NCBI GenBank assembly: GCA_016874135.1
Contig: VGVE01000012.1
Coordinates: 1-49,771, forward strand
DNA: 49,771 nt
Source: Gammaproteobacteria bacterium
GTDB lineage: Bacteria; Pseudomonadota; Gammaproteobacteria; Pseudomonadales; Azotimanducaceae
Reading direction: 5' to 3'
The translations under genes and the position numbers were made by a program. Every line of letters starts with the position of its first letter. Position 1 is the first letter of the stretch. Shown here piece by piece: positions 1 through 8,297 of the stretch. The notes below the pieces were generated by a model. It did no database searches. It saw only the letters and a program-made list of their open reading frames with translations, and was not told where the DNA came from.

Positions 1-147
1 ACCTCAGGAGGGATGTCCTCCCGGTCGTGAAGTGGCAGGTAGAGCTGTTGGATACGGATCACGTGGCATCAGCGGGATTGGCGGCGGCGCGACAGCATAC
101 CTGTGTGAATCAGACGCCGGGAGCATCCGTTGGGACTGACGGCGCGC

Positions 148-477
148 TCACTTTGGACCGTTGTAGGCACGTTCCACCTTTGCGACGCGCAGTTCGTAGT
201 GCGCATACCAGGTGGAGTTACCCCGCGCGCGGGCGACGGCATGTTCCGCGTTCGCTCTCCATGCAGCGATGCTCGCCTCGTCTTGCCAGTAGCTGACGGT
301 GATACCGAGTCCGTTTTTGTCCCGGGTAGATTCGATGCCGAAGCAGCCGGCTTGAGTCATCGCGAGGGACGCCATGGCTTCACCCATCGCGTCATAACCG
401 TTATCACCGGGTGTGCGCTGGTTAGTGAAAATCACGGCGTAGTAGGGGGGCTTCGGGGTGGTCGCGAAACGGCTCAT
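148..477 (-). CDS. Antibiotic biosynthesis monooxygenase (ABM) family protein
   Basis: A 109-residue protein that looks like a single-domain ABM/YqjZ-type ferredoxin-like fold enzyme. The segment GLGITVSYWQDEASIAAW (about residues 57-74) and the later STWYAHYELRVAKVE match the usual pattern of an 'x-x-S-Y-W' strand followed by a helix and a final 'Y' strand. Members of this fold oxidise small aromatics or degrade haem, but no specific substrate can be read here. The ATG lies in a 4-base ATGA overlap with the stop of the upstream GNAT gene, so the two are probably translated together. About 147 bases to the window edge follow its stop, with no gene I can support. Confidence 0.8.
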   Translation of the reverse strand: MSRFATTPKPPYYAVIFTNQRTPGDNGYDAMGEAMASLAMTQAGCFGIESTRDKNGLGITVSYWQDEASIAAWRANAEHAVARARGNSTWYAHYELRVAKVERAYNGPK

Positions 478-959
478 TCTTGATCTCTCCCTGGTGCAGG
501 TAGTGGGGCTGATCGGTCGGAGAGGACCTTGTTATAGAAGAGCTCAGGGTCGCCTGCATCGAGATTGAACACGATGCCGCTGTGCTGAAAGCCGAGGCGG
601 GTGAGCAGCCCATGCATAGGGATATTGGACTCATTGGTCGATGTGAAAACATCCGGACCGGGAAGCTGCGCGCATGCTGCGGTGATGAGTGTGCCTCCGA
701 TGCCACTTCGTCGCAGAGCAGGGTCAACGTAGACCATTTCAATAAAGGCGCGGCCGAAGAAGTGAAAGGTAAACAGCAGATATCCTGCGATTTGCTGAGA
801 TTCCGGATTAACCGCCACCAGCGCAGATGAGTGACGCAAGGACTCCCTGAACAACGCTGCGCGCCAAGGATCGGTAGAGAGTTCAGGATCAAACCGTGAA
901 CAGGGCTCAAGGTCCGCAGCAGTCGCAGGTCGTATCGCCAGGCTCAATTCGGCGACCAT
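474..959 (-). CDS. GNAT family N-acetyltransferase
   Basis: Predicted acetyl-CoA-dependent acetyltransferase of about 161 residues. I place the start at the ATG giving MVAELSLAIRPATAADL, because the I-R-P-A-T opening is the normal first strand of GNAT proteins; the frame stays open 13 codons further upstream. The segment FIEMVYVDPALRRSGIGGTL holds the acetyl-CoA-binding motif A (R/Q-x-x-G-x-G/A as RRSGIGG), and the tail 'LLTRLGFQHSG' is the usual C-terminal GF motif. The acceptor substrate is unknown. It is the first gene of a two-gene unit with the ABM protein (ATGA overlap) and is divergent from the OsmC gene, with only 29 bases between the two start codons. Confidence 0.8.
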   Translation of the reverse strand: MVAELSLAIRPATAADLEPCSRFDPELSTDPWRAALFRESLRHSSALVAVNPESQQIAGYLLFTFHFFGRAFIEMVYVDPALRRSGIGGTLITAACAQLPGPDVFTSTNESNIPMHGLLTRLGFQHSGIVFNLDAGDPELFYNKVLSDRSAPLPAPGRDQE

Positions 960-988
960 GTGATCCGCGCACCACCGAGGACAGGAAG

Positions 989-1432
989 ATGCAGCCATTT
1001 CCCCACCACTATCGGGCCAAGGTCAAGAGTGATGCAGGCGGTGAATTGTCGGATCTGACGTCGCCGGGCCTGGCGGATCACCATGTAGCGCCACCAGCTG
1101 AGTTCGGCGGCACGGGAGCGCAGTGGTCCCCGGAAACCCTGCTCACCGGTGCCGTGGTGAGTTGTTATGTGCTCGGGTTTCGCACCATTGCCGGCGCTTC
1201 GAAACTCAACTGGACGGCGGTTGAGTGCAACGTCCTGCTTACGCTCGACCGGGTCGGCCATGCCATGCGGTTCACAGTGCTCGAACTCGACGTAGCGCTC
1301 GTGGTCCCGGATGCCCGCCGTGCGGAGCGTGCGGTGCGCATTCTGGAAAAAGCCAAGGAGGACTGCCTTATCACCAATTCGCTCAGTGCAGAGGTGACCT
1401 TACGCCCCAGAATTGAGGTTAGGGAAAGCTAG
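989..1432 (+). CDS. OsmC family protein (putative organic hydroperoxide reductase)
   Basis: A 147-residue OsmC/Ohr-superfamily protein. Such proteins reduce organic hydroperoxides with a pair of cysteines. Two cysteines sit where expected: one in the helix 'TLLTGAVVSCYVLGFRTIA' (about residue 59) and one in 'KAKEDCLITNSL' near the end. The conserved 'W-S-P-E-T-L' element that precedes the first Cys helix is present. I chose the ATG at 989 because a GAGG sequence lies 8 bases upstream and the protein then begins with the normal OsmC N-terminal strand (HHYRAKV); the open frame reaches back to 896 but that part overlaps the divergent GNAT gene. OsmC and Ohr subtypes cannot be separated by eye. 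Confidence 0.82.
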   Translation: MQPFPHHYRAKVKSDAGGELSDLTSPGLADHHVAPPAEFGGTGAQWSPETLLTGAVVSCYVLGFRTIAGASKLNWTAVECNVLLTLDRVGHAMRFTVLELDVALVVPDARRAERAVRILEKAKEDCLITNSLSAEVTLRPRIEVRES

Positions 1433-1442
1433 CAGCAAGCGT

Positions 1443-2132
1443 TCAATTCCGAAGTGATTTCCAGTGCGCCAATGCGTCGTGCAACGATGGCAGTATCGCC
1501 TGTCCGAGCGCACGTTCACCACCTCCCGGTTCAATGAGATCGGGGATCTGAAACACGGTGAGTCCCGCGGCGAGCGCCGCTCGCGTGCCGTTCATTGAAT
1601 CCTCAAACGCCCAGCATCCCTCAGGAGAAACGTTCAGCAGCTCACAGGCCTTCAGATAAGGATCCGGATAGGGTTTGCCGTGTGTGGTCTCGCCGCCACA
1701 GACGAGTTCCTGGAAAAAGTGATCCAAGCGTGCCAGCTCAAGTTTCTTCTCCGCTGTTGGCCTTCGGGTGGAAGTCGCCAATGCCAGCGGCGTGCCGGAA
1801 TCGTGCAAGACCTGCAGCAGTTCAACTGCACCGGGCTTGATGTCTAACGGCCGGAAATGCACGTGTTGATCGTAGCGTCGGCTCCAGCTGGCATACACCG
1901 CCTCGAACGGAAATCCCGGCCCCAGTTCCCGCCGCAGAATTTCTTCGGTGACGCCGTAGGTGGCACCGATGCACTTGCGGTAGACGTCGAGGTTCGGCTC
2001 AAAGCGGAATTCACGACAGGCGGCGATAAACGTGTGCAACGCCAGACGTTCGGAGTCGAGCAGCAGACCATCCATGTCGAAGACCACCGCCAGTGGTGGC
2101 CTTTGGTGTCGCTCAGCTGGCACCGCGATCAC
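1443..2132 (-). CDS. HAD superfamily phosphatase/phosphomutase (subfamily IA)
   Basis: A 229-residue haloacid-dehalogenase-type hydrolase. Motif I is [12 protein letters not shown] (catalytic Asp pair about residues 18 and 20), motif II is [10 protein letters not shown], motif III the Lys in [10 protein letters not shown], and motif [10 protein letters not shown]. The helical cap between motifs I and II marks subfamily IA, as in beta-phosphoglucomutase, GS1/YniC-like sugar-phosphate phosphatases and phosphoglycolate phosphatases. The substrate is not certain. It starts with GTG in a 4-base GTGA overlap with the purM stop, so it is likely co-translated with purM. The position normally held by purN in many gammaproteobacteria is occupied by this gene. 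Confidence 0.85.
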   Translation of the reverse strand: MIAVPAERHQRPPLAVVFDMDGLLLDSERLALHTFIAACREFRFEPNLDVYRKCIGATYGVTEEILRRELGPGFPFEAVYASWSRRYDQHVHFRPLDIKPGAVELLQVLHDSGTPLALATSTRRPTAEKKLELARLDHFFQELVCGGETTHGKPYPDPYLKACELLNVSPEGCWAFEDSMNGTRAALAAGLTVFQIPDLIEPGGGERALGQAILPSLHDALAHWKSLRN

Positions 2133-3160
2133 GCGACGATGATTTCGTGTGCCCGTGCTTCGGTATCTGCCGAAACGATGTTGCCGATCAGAAGGGGTGT
2201 TTCACCGTTGTCGCGCAAGACATCCATCGCCTTGTTCGCCTGGTCTGCAGGTAGGCAGATGATGAAACCGATACCGCAATTGAAGGTGGCGAGCATCTCC
2301 CGCGTTTCCACGTTCCCGACCTGCTGCAGGAAGCTGAACACCTCGGGCCACTGCCAGCGTGTGATGTCGATGCGCGCTGCAAGTCCCGAGCGCTGGAACA
2401 TGCGTGGGACGTTTTCCCAGAAGCCGCCCCCGGTGATGTGCACCATGCCGTGAACCGGTACCGCCTTGAGCATGGCACGCACACTCTTCACGTAGATCCG
2501 GGTGGGCATCAGCAGCTGGTCAAGGATGGTGGCGGTCGGCTTGCTCCCGCCTGATTCGAGAAGGCGGCGGATCAGCGAATAACCGTTGGAGTGCGGGCCA
2601 GAACTGGGCAGCCCGATGAGCACGTTGCCGGTATCGATCTTGGTGCCATCGATGATCTCATCCTTCTCGACGATGCCAATCGCAAAACCGGCGAGATCGT
2701 ATTCACCCGGTTGGTAGAATCCGGGCATCTCCGCCGTTTCACCACCGGCGAGGGTACAGCCGGCGAGTTCGCAGGCTCGGGCAATGCCGATGATCACCCG
2801 GGCGGCGGTGTCGACGTCGAGTTTGCCCGTGGCGTAGTAGTCGAGGAATAGAAAGGGTTCGGCGCCATTAACGAGGATGTCGTTCACACACATCGCCACC
2901 AGGTCCTGGCCTACGGTGTCGTGACGGTCATGGTCGAAGGCGAGTTTCAGTTTTGTGCCGACGCCATCCGTTCCAGTGACGATGACGGGTCGCCGATAAC
3001 CGGCCGGAATTTCCGCCATCGCCGCGAACCCGCCCAGCCCACCAAGCATCTCCGGACGCGCGGTGCGTTTGGCCGCACCCTTGATGCGATTGACGAGGTC
3101 CTGACCCGCGTGTGTATCAACACCGGCATCCTTGTAGGTCAACGATCGTTTGTCGGTCAT
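2129..3160 (-). CDS. purM: Phosphoribosylformylglycinamidine cyclo-ligase (AIR synthetase)
   Basis: Catalyses the ATP-dependent closure of FGAM to aminoimidazole ribonucleotide, step five of purine synthesis in the cytoplasm. At 343 residues it has the usual length. Recognisable family segments in order: LTYKDAGVD near the N-terminus, [19 protein letters not shown] (nucleotide/phosphate-binding Gly-rich turn, about residue 65), the '[13 protein letters not shown]' helix, [15 protein letters not shown] (about residue 140) and [13 protein letters not shown] (about residue 245). It is divergent from the DUF2066 gene (121 bases between starts), an arrangement common in gammaproteobacteria. Downstream, an HAD phosphatase overlaps it instead of purN. 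Confidence 0.97.
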   Translation of the reverse strand: MTDKRSLTYKDAGVDTHAGQDLVNRIKGAAKRTARPEMLGGLGGFAAMAEIPAGYRRPVIVTGTDGVGTKLKLAFDHDRHDTVGQDLVAMCVNDILVNGAEPFLFLDYYATGKLDVDTAARVIIGIARACELAGCTLAGGETAEMPGFYQPGEYDLAGFAIGIVEKDEIIDGTKIDTGNVLIGLPSSGPHSNGYSLIRRLLESGGSKPTATILDQLLMPTRIYVKSVRAMLKAVPVHGMVHITGGGFWENVPRMFQRSGLAARIDITRWQWPEVFSFLQQVGNVETREMLATFNCGIGFIICLPADQANKAMDVLRDNGETPLLIGNIVSADTEARAHEIIVA

Positions 3161-3281
3161 TTTTTATGCCGGCGCCTGAAGTGCAAGGCGCGCGATTCTA
3201 ACCTTGCCTCGGCGCTGCTGGTTGCTTGCCTGTCGAAAAAGGGCGTGCCGGGTTAAACGGGTCGCCTGATAGAATCCTGGC

Positions 3282-4553
3282 ATGCGCACACTCACCCTGC
3301 AAACGCTCATCACGGCGGGTTGCATCGTTCTCTACTCGGCGAGCCTTGCCGCCGCCCATAACATCGGCTGGATGTACGAGGCGGACGTCCCTGTCCAGAA
3401 CCAGTCGCAGGCCGCTCGGGTGCAGGCTGCGGAAGCAGGTTTCAGGCAGGTTCTCGGGCGGCTGACGGGGCAAGGCGATCATGGCCTTTCCATTCGGATC
3501 AGTGGGGCTTCGGCGGATCGGCAGATGACCCGTTTTTCCTACCATTCGGCGGTTGTCGATGGCCGTCGACAGCCACGGGTCAAACTTTCGTTCAATCCCA
3601 GCCAGACGCTGGCCACGGCACGAAACTCTGGGTTGCCGGTGTGGGGCGCCAGCCGGCCCGCGGTCAAACTCTATCTGCTCGTGCAGGAAGAAGATGGGGC
3701 ATTCGCGCCGCTCGCCGAAACCCATCCCGCTCGGCAGGCGATGACCCGACGCGCCTGGGAACGTGGCCTCGTCTTGACGTTTGCGAAGTTCAACGACTCG
3801 ACCGTGCCCGTGAACGCAATGCTCGAAGAGATCAATCCCAACCGCCCCGTTGACCCGCGCGCAGCCGTTCAGTCGAAAGCGAAGACCACCCCCACACCCA
3901 CCACGGACGCCAGGGTGGAAGATCGGGTGATCGACCCGCTAACCGGTGCGCCCAAGATCGTCCAACCGGTTGAACCGCCGCCGGAACCGTTTTTGCCGGA
4001 CATCATCCCGCTCGAAACCGAGATCGTGCTCGTCGGTGAAATACGGACTTTGCCGCCCGCACCCGACGTCATTCCCGGGCCCGCATTCCGTTGGGCAGTA
4101 GGCCGAGATCGCGACGTGGTCGAATTGCCCGTTGGGGATGCAGTGGCCCAGGGGGTAGCGATTGTGGATCGCGTAACCGATGAACTCGCGCGTCGTTTTG
4201 CGATCCCCTGGGTCGATCCGCAGACCAGGACGATGCAGGTCAAGCTGGTCAAGAGCATCGGCGCCTACGCCGAGCTGATGCGCTACCTGGGTCGTCAGGA
4301 GCTCCTGTCGCGAGTCGATTTGTTGGAGGCAGATGCGCAATCCTTTGCTTTCAACGTGACGACACCGGCGAGTGCGGACGCGCTCGTGCTGGTGTTCAAG
4401 GTAGATGGCCGGCTGTTACCGGAAGAATCTTCCGGGATCGCTGGGTCGTCACCGGCAGAAGAGATATCGCCGGATGCACCGCCTGAAGGTTCCGCTCCAG
4501 CCACGGAAGTGCTGATGCCGGCCGAATTGCCCGTTTTCACATGGCAAAACTGA
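3282..4553 (+). CDS. DUF2066 domain-containing exported protein
   Basis: A 423-residue protein with an N-terminal signal sequence (Arg-containing n-region, hydrophobic core TLITAGCIVLYSASLAAA, likely cut after Ala about residue 25). The next segment, 'YEADVPVQNQSQAARVQAAEAGFRQVLGRLTG', is the typical start of DUF2066 proteins, which are found beside purM and hda in gammaproteobacteria and have no settled function. A proline/threonine-rich linker lies around residues 195-235. The C-terminus is acidic and proline-rich. It probably acts in the periplasm or at the outer membrane. Its end overlaps the next gene by 13 bases, suggesting an operon with the phosphatidyltransferase and hda. Confidence 0.85.
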   Translation: MRTLTLQTLITAGCIVLYSASLAAAHNIGWMYEADVPVQNQSQAARVQAAEAGFRQVLGRLTGQGDHGLSIRISGASADRQMTRFSYHSAVVDGRRQPRVKLSFNPSQTLATARNSGLPVWGASRPAVKLYLLVQEEDGAFAPLAETHPARQAMTRRAWERGLVLTFAKFNDSTVPVNAMLEEINPNRPVDPRAAVQSKAKTTPTPTTDARVEDRVIDPLTGAPKIVQPVEPPPEPFLPDIIPLETEIVLVGEIRTLPPAPDVIPGPAFRWAVGRDRDVVELPVGDAVAQGVAIVDRVTDELARRFAIPWVDPQTRTMQVKLVKSIGAYAELMRYLGRQELLSRVDLLEADAQSFAFNVTTPASADALVLVFKVDGRLLPEESSGIAGSSPAEEISPDAPPEGSAPATEVLMPAELPVFTWQN

Positions 4554-5119
4554 TCGGCCAACTTCCCAACGTTCTGACTCTGGTGCGAATCCTCCTGGTG
4601 GCGCCGATTGCCTGGGCCATCTGGTCGGCGGACTATCGGCTGGCACTGCTGCTGCTCATCGTCGCGGGGGTATCGGACCTTCTCGATGGTGAACTCGCGC
4701 GCCGTTTTAACTGGCAGAGTGAGTTTGGTGCCACGATCGATCCGGTTGCCGACAAACTTCTGGTGTTCGTGCTGGCGGTGCTGCTCACCGTCAAGGGGCA
4801 CGTGCCGCTGTTGTTGGCGGTGATCGTGGTCCTCCGCGATGTGGTCATCCTCATTGGCGCGGCGGTCTACCGGGTCTTGTTCCGTGAGCTTGAGGTGGCG
4901 CCCACCTGGATCAGCAAGGTCAACACTGCCGCGCAAGTGGTGCTGCTCGGCATGGTGCTGCTTGCCCTGTGCGAGTTTGCTGATGTGAGCGACTGGATGC
5001 AGGCCTTGGTCGCGCCATGGGGATTTTTGCTGCTCGGGGTGCTCGCCATCTGGTCCGGAGTGGACTATGTCGTGACATGGAGTCGCAGAGCGGTTGCCGA
5101 ACACCGGAAAGTCGGGTGA
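4541..5119 (+). CDS. CDP-alcohol phosphatidyltransferase family membrane protein
   Basis: A 192-residue polytopic membrane enzyme that transfers a phosphatidyl group from CDP-diacylglycerol to an alcohol. The CDP-alcohol phosphotransferase signature D-G-x2-A-R-x(8,9)-G-x3-D-x3-D is intact: DGELARR then FGATIDPVADK (about residues 49-72). Hydrophobic helices flank it on both sides (for example ALLLLIVAGVSDLL and LLLAVIVVLRDVVIL). Size and motif fit PgsA-like enzymes, but a second PgsA copy at the hda locus is common and the alcohol is not certain. It overlaps the end of the DUF2066 gene and its stop overlaps the hda start (GTGA). Confidence 0.88.
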   Translation: MAKLIGQLPNVLTLVRILLVAPIAWAIWSADYRLALLLLIVAGVSDLLDGELARRFNWQSEFGATIDPVADKLLVFVLAVLLTVKGHVPLLLAVIVVLRDVVILIGAAVYRVLFRELEVAPTWISKVNTAAQVVLLGMVLLALCEFADVSDWMQALVAPWGFLLLGVLAIWSGVDYVVTWSRRAVAEHRKVG

Positions 5120-5808
5120 GCAACAACGATCCCTCGCAGCAGGCACTTCCGTTCGGTGGCGCTCGTGTACGAACGTTTTTCAATTTTGCCGGTCACGACA
5201 ACGAAGAACTGGTCACGCGCCTCGGTGAGAGCCCTACAGGATTCAGCGCGACCTGGCTGCACGGTCCAAGAGGTGCCGGCAAGAGTCATCTGCTGCAAGC
5301 GGCAGTGCACGCACAGCGCGGGTATGGGGTCCGTTGCCTCCTTTTGGATGCTGCACAGCCGGATGCGGTTCGACAGCTCACAGAGACAGGGGAGGTGCAC
5401 TGTCTTGCAGTGGATGATGTATCCGGATTGATTGGCCTGCGCCGCGTGGAGGTGCGCCTCTATGAGCGCTGGCAGACGCTGCAGCGCAGCGGCGGTCAGG
5501 TGATTTTCGCCGATGAACGGTCACCGCTGGCACTCGAGTTCGCGCTTGGGGATCTGGCGTCGAGATGCCGGTCGTGTCAGGTCTTCGAGGTGCAGCCGCT
5601 GAATGAAGCAGGCGTTCGCCAGTTGCTGCAGCGACGATTGCGTGATCGTGGATTGACTGTCAGCTCTGCGGTACTCGACTACTGGCTGACGCGACGTAGC
5701 CGTGCTGTTGGAGCGCTGCTGGATGATCTCGAGCGGCTCGATACCGCCAGCTGGCAGGAGAAACACCGGTTGACGGTACCGTTCCTGAAGTCCGTACTGG
5801 AACCCTGA
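5116..5808 (+). CDS. hda: DnaA regulatory inactivator Hda
   Basis: A 230-residue AAA+ protein that, bound to the DNA-loaded sliding clamp, stimulates ATP hydrolysis by DnaA and so limits re-initiation. The start chosen is GTG at 5116 (GTGA overlap with the upstream gene), which puts the clamp-binding peptide SQQALPFGG at residues 6-14, where Hda has QL(S/P)LPL. Walker A is GPRGAGKSHL (about residue 50), Walker B LAVDDVSG (about residue 100), and the arginine-finger region 'LASRCRSCQVFEVQPL' follows. The length matches Hda and not full DnaA. It is third in the DUF2066-phosphatidyltransferase-hda group. Confidence 0.92.
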   Translation: MSNNDPSQQALPFGGARVRTFFNFAGHDNEELVTRLGESPTGFSATWLHGPRGAGKSHLLQAAVHAQRGYGVRCLLLDAAQPDAVRQLTETGEVHCLAVDDVSGLIGLRRVEVRLYERWQTLQRSGGQVIFADERSPLALEFALGDLASRCRSCQVFEVQPLNEAGVRQLLQRRLRDRGLTVSSAVLDYWLTRRSRAVGALLDDLERLDTASWQEKHRLTVPFLKSVLEP

Positions 5809-5830
5809 TGCATACGCTTGAGACCCTTTG

Positions 5831-6895
5831 ATGCATGTACTCGTAACGGGTGGTGGTTCCGGTGGCCATGTGATTCCCGCGATCCCGGTGATGGAAGCGC
5901 TGCGCGCACAGGGTCATCAGGTGAGTTATGTCGGTACGACATCCGGCTACGAAGAGCGATTGCTCAACGGCGTCGATATGCAGTACCACGGCATTTCTTC
6001 CGGCAAGCTCAGACGATATCTCTCTTTCGAAAATCTGAAGGATGTATTCAAGGTTCTGCTCGGTATCGTGCAGGCGTTTTTTCTGCTGGGCCGGCTGCGC
6101 CCCGATGTGGTTTTCTCCAAAGGTGGCTTCGTCGCTTTCCCCGTGGTTCTTGCCGGCTGGCTGCGGCGGGTTCCGGTGATCAGCCACGAATCCGATTTCA
6201 GCCCAGGCCTCGCCAATCGACTGTCGCGCCCCTTTGTGCGCACGTTGTGCACAAGCTTCGCGGAGACGCGCATTCCCGGTTTTTCTGGACGCGAGGTGCA
6301 TACCGGCAGTCCCCTGCGGCCGGAGTTTCTGACCGGTGATGCCGTACGCGGGCGAGCCCGTTTCGATCTGCCCGCTGATCGTCCGGTGCTGGTGGTCATC
6401 GGCGGCAGTCTCGGCGCCCGCAAGCTCAACGAAGTGGTGCGCTTGGCGGTTGTGCCACTGACCAAGCGTTATGAAGTGGTGCATATCTGCGGGCCGGGAA
6501 ACGCCGAAGACTTGCAACAACCCGGCTATCACCCCCTGGAGTACATCAGCGAAGGTCTCGCGGATCTGCTGATGGCGGCGGATATCGTGATCTCGCGGGC
6601 GGGTGCGAATTCTCTGTTTGAGCTCCTCACGCTGCGTAAGCTCTGTCTTCTGGTGCCGCTCTCTGCGGCAGCGAGCCGCGGTGATCAGATCGAAAACGCG
6701 CGTTATGCCGAGTCCCGCGGCTTCAGTCTTGTGATCGAAGAACCTGCGCTGCGCCCGGAAACGCTGATAGAAGGCCTGGTCTCGCTTGAACGCCAGGCGG
6801 ATTCTTACCGGGAGCGTCTGGCCACGTTTGAACGCAAGGATGCAGTAGCGGCGCTGCTCGATGAAATCAAGGCGCTGGCGCCTGCGCGACACTGA
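5831..6895 (+). CDS. MurG-like UDP-GlcNAc glycosyltransferase (non-canonical type)
   Basis: A 354-residue GT-B glycosyltransferase of the MurG family, which adds GlcNAc to lipid I in peptidoglycan synthesis. The N-terminal loop is TGGGSGGHVIPA, the second Gly loop is IGGSLGARKLNE (about residue 190), and the donor site is ISRAGANSLFELL (about residue 257). However it reads HESDFSPGLANRL and ISSGKLRRY, the pattern I know from Bacillales/Clostridia MurG, rather than the enteric HEQN form, and it lies outside any dcw cluster. It may be a paralogue acting on another polyprenyl acceptor, or a transferred murG. A TTG three bases upstream is an alternative start. It follows hda by 22 bases. Confidence 0.82.
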   Translation: MHVLVTGGGSGGHVIPAIPVMEALRAQGHQVSYVGTTSGYEERLLNGVDMQYHGISSGKLRRYLSFENLKDVFKVLLGIVQAFFLLGRLRPDVVFSKGGFVAFPVVLAGWLRRVPVISHESDFSPGLANRLSRPFVRTLCTSFAETRIPGFSGREVHTGSPLRPEFLTGDAVRGRARFDLPADRPVLVVIGGSLGARKLNEVVRLAVVPLTKRYEVVHICGPGNAEDLQQPGYHPLEYISEGLADLLMAADIVISRAGANSLFELLTLRKLCLLVPLSAAASRGDQIENARYAESRGFSLVIEEPALRPETLIEGLVSLERQADSYRERLATFERKDAVAALLDEIKALAPARH

Positions 6896-7003
6896 GTCTT
6901 TACCGTCCGAATGCATGAATCGGGCGCAAGCGGACTATGAACCTGCCGCCTCGCGGCACTTGAGGCACATGGTTAGAATGCCTGCCGTTTTCCGGGGGAC
7001 ACC

Positions 7004-8194
7004 ATGACCAGAACCTTCAACGTGCGCACTTTTAACGCGATCGCCGCCAAAGGCATCGCGCGATTTCCCGCTGACCGCTTCAAGGTGGGTGCCGACATCA
7101 ACAGTGCGGCCGCGGTACTGCTGCGCAGTCACAAGCTGTCAACCGCGGATCTGACCCCGGGATTGCAGGCCATCGCCCGTGCCGGTGCCGGTGTCAACAA
7201 TGTGCCGGTAGATGCATGCACAGAGAAGGGCATTGTCGTCTTCAATACCCCCGGAGCGAATGCCAATTCCGTAAAGGAACTCGTTCTGACCGCGATGCTG
7301 CTCGCTTCACGCGACATCTACGGCGGTATCCAGTACGTCAATACACTGAGTGGTATCAGCGATGCTGCCGAACTCGACCGTCTTGTTGAAACGGAGAAGA
7401 AGCGCTTTGCCGGGCGTGAACTCGTCGGCAAATCCCTCGGCGTAGTCGGTCTTGGTGCCATCGGCTCACTGGTCGCGCGAGCGGCGCTCGACCTTGGTAT
7501 GGATGTGCTCGGTTACGATCCGGCGATTTCAGTTGACGCTGCGTGGCGATTACCGAGTGAAGTGCAGCGCATGCAGAACCTGCCGAGTCTTTTCGCCCGT
7601 GCTGATTACGTCACCTTGCACGTGCCCCTGCTGGCGGAAACCCGCGGCATGATCAACGCCGAGAGCCTCGGTGCGTTCCGGCCAGGCAGTGTGTTGCTCA
7701 ACTTTGCGCGTGAACCCATCGTGGATGGCGACGCACTCAAGGCCGCACTCGACAGCGGCCGGATCGGCAAATACGTCGCCGACTTCCCTATCGCCGGACT
7801 CATCGGCCATCCGAGTGTGCTGCTCACCCCGCACCTTGGCGCAAGTACGGAAGAAGCGGAAGAGAACTGCGCCATCATGGCCGCAAACCAGCTGGTGAAC
7901 TTCCTTGAAACCGGCAGCATCATGAATTCGGTGAATTTTCCGTCAGTGAATCTCGAAGCCTCCACTGGATTCCGGCTTGCCGTGGTCAACCGCAACGTAC
8001 CCGGCATGTTGGGACAGATGACCACTCTGCTCGCAGAGCGGCGCATCAATGTCGTAGACATGCTCAACAAGAGCCGCGGCGATGTCGCTTATAACCTCAT
8101 CGATCTCGGTGAAGCGCCGGATGCCGGTCTTCTCGAAGCGATCAACGCGGTCGACAGTGTGGTCAGCGTGCGGGTGATTGGCGGCTCAGGTTAA
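7004..8194 (+). CDS. serA: D-3-phosphoglycerate dehydrogenase
   Basis: Oxidises 3-phosphoglycerate to 3-phosphohydroxypyruvate with NAD, the first step of serine synthesis. At 396 residues it is the short ACT-containing form. The NAD-binding motif is VVGLGAIGS (about residue 148), catalytic residues are the Arg in NFAREPIVDG, the Glu of the acidic strand region after it, and the His in TPHLGAST (about residue 279). The C-terminal ACT domain begins at 'RLAVVNRNVPGMLGQMTTLL' and is where serine normally feeds back. The ATG at 7004 is preceded by GGGGG six bases upstream. serC, the next enzyme of the pathway, is at 28653 in this window. Its end faces mnmC across three hairpins. Confidence 0.93.
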   Translation: MTRTFNVRTFNAIAAKGIARFPADRFKVGADINSAAAVLLRSHKLSTADLTPGLQAIARAGAGVNNVPVDACTEKGIVVFNTPGANANSVKELVLTAMLLASRDIYGGIQYVNTLSGISDAAELDRLVETEKKRFAGRELVGKSLGVVGLGAIGSLVARAALDLGMDVLGYDPAISVDAAWRLPSEVQRMQNLPSLFARADYVTLHVPLLAETRGMINAESLGAFRPGSVLLNFAREPIVDGDALKAALDSGRIGKYVADFPIAGLIGHPSVLLTPHLGASTEEAEENCAIMAANQLVNFLETGSIMNSVNFPSVNLEASTGFRLAVVNRNVPGMLGQMTTLLAERRINVVDMLNKSRGDVAYNLIDLGEAPDAGLLEAINAVDSVVSVRVIGGSG

Positions 8195-8197
8195 GTC

Positions 8198-8225
8198 TGA
8201 TCAATTCGCTCCTGCGAATTGATCA
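8198..8225. repeat. Perfect inverted repeat, hairpin 1 of 3
   Basis: An 11-base stem (TGATCAATTCG / CGAATTGATCA) around a 6-base loop begins four bases after the serA stop. It is AT-rich, lacks a following T-run on the plus strand, and is the first of three perfect hairpins in 100 bases between convergent genes. It may end transcription or protect the 3' end of serA mRNA. Confidence 0.75.
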
Positions 8226-8229
8226 GGTC

Positions 8230-8246
8230 GGCAGGCGAAGCCTGCC
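8230..8246. repeat. Perfect inverted repeat, hairpin 2 of 3
   Basis: A 7-base GC-rich stem (GGCAGGC / GCCTGCC) closes a GAA loop. GC-rich stems of this size and tight loops are typical of REP-like palindromes in gammaproteobacteria; only a genome-wide count could show whether it is one. Confidence 0.7.
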
Positions 8247-8269
8247 TCACATTTTCCCGCGCTATGCAC

Positions 8270-8297
8270 AGGAAGGTCTGAATTCTCAGACCTTCCT
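8270..8297 (-). terminator. Perfect inverted repeat at the mnmC 3' end, hairpin 3 of 3
   Basis: A 12-base perfect stem (AGGAAGGTCTGA / TCAGACCTTCCT) with an ATTC loop spans the last codons and stop of mnmC (stop at 8286). Because it includes the stop codon it would fold as translation ends. The following bases on the minus strand lack a clear U-tract, so it may stabilise the mRNA end instead of acting as a true intrinsic terminator. Confidence 0.55.

Noticed and set aside
27..483. Rightward open frames over the first 480 bases
   Set aside because: They are antisense to the ABM gene and have no recognisable protein character; bases 1-147 hold no gene I can support.
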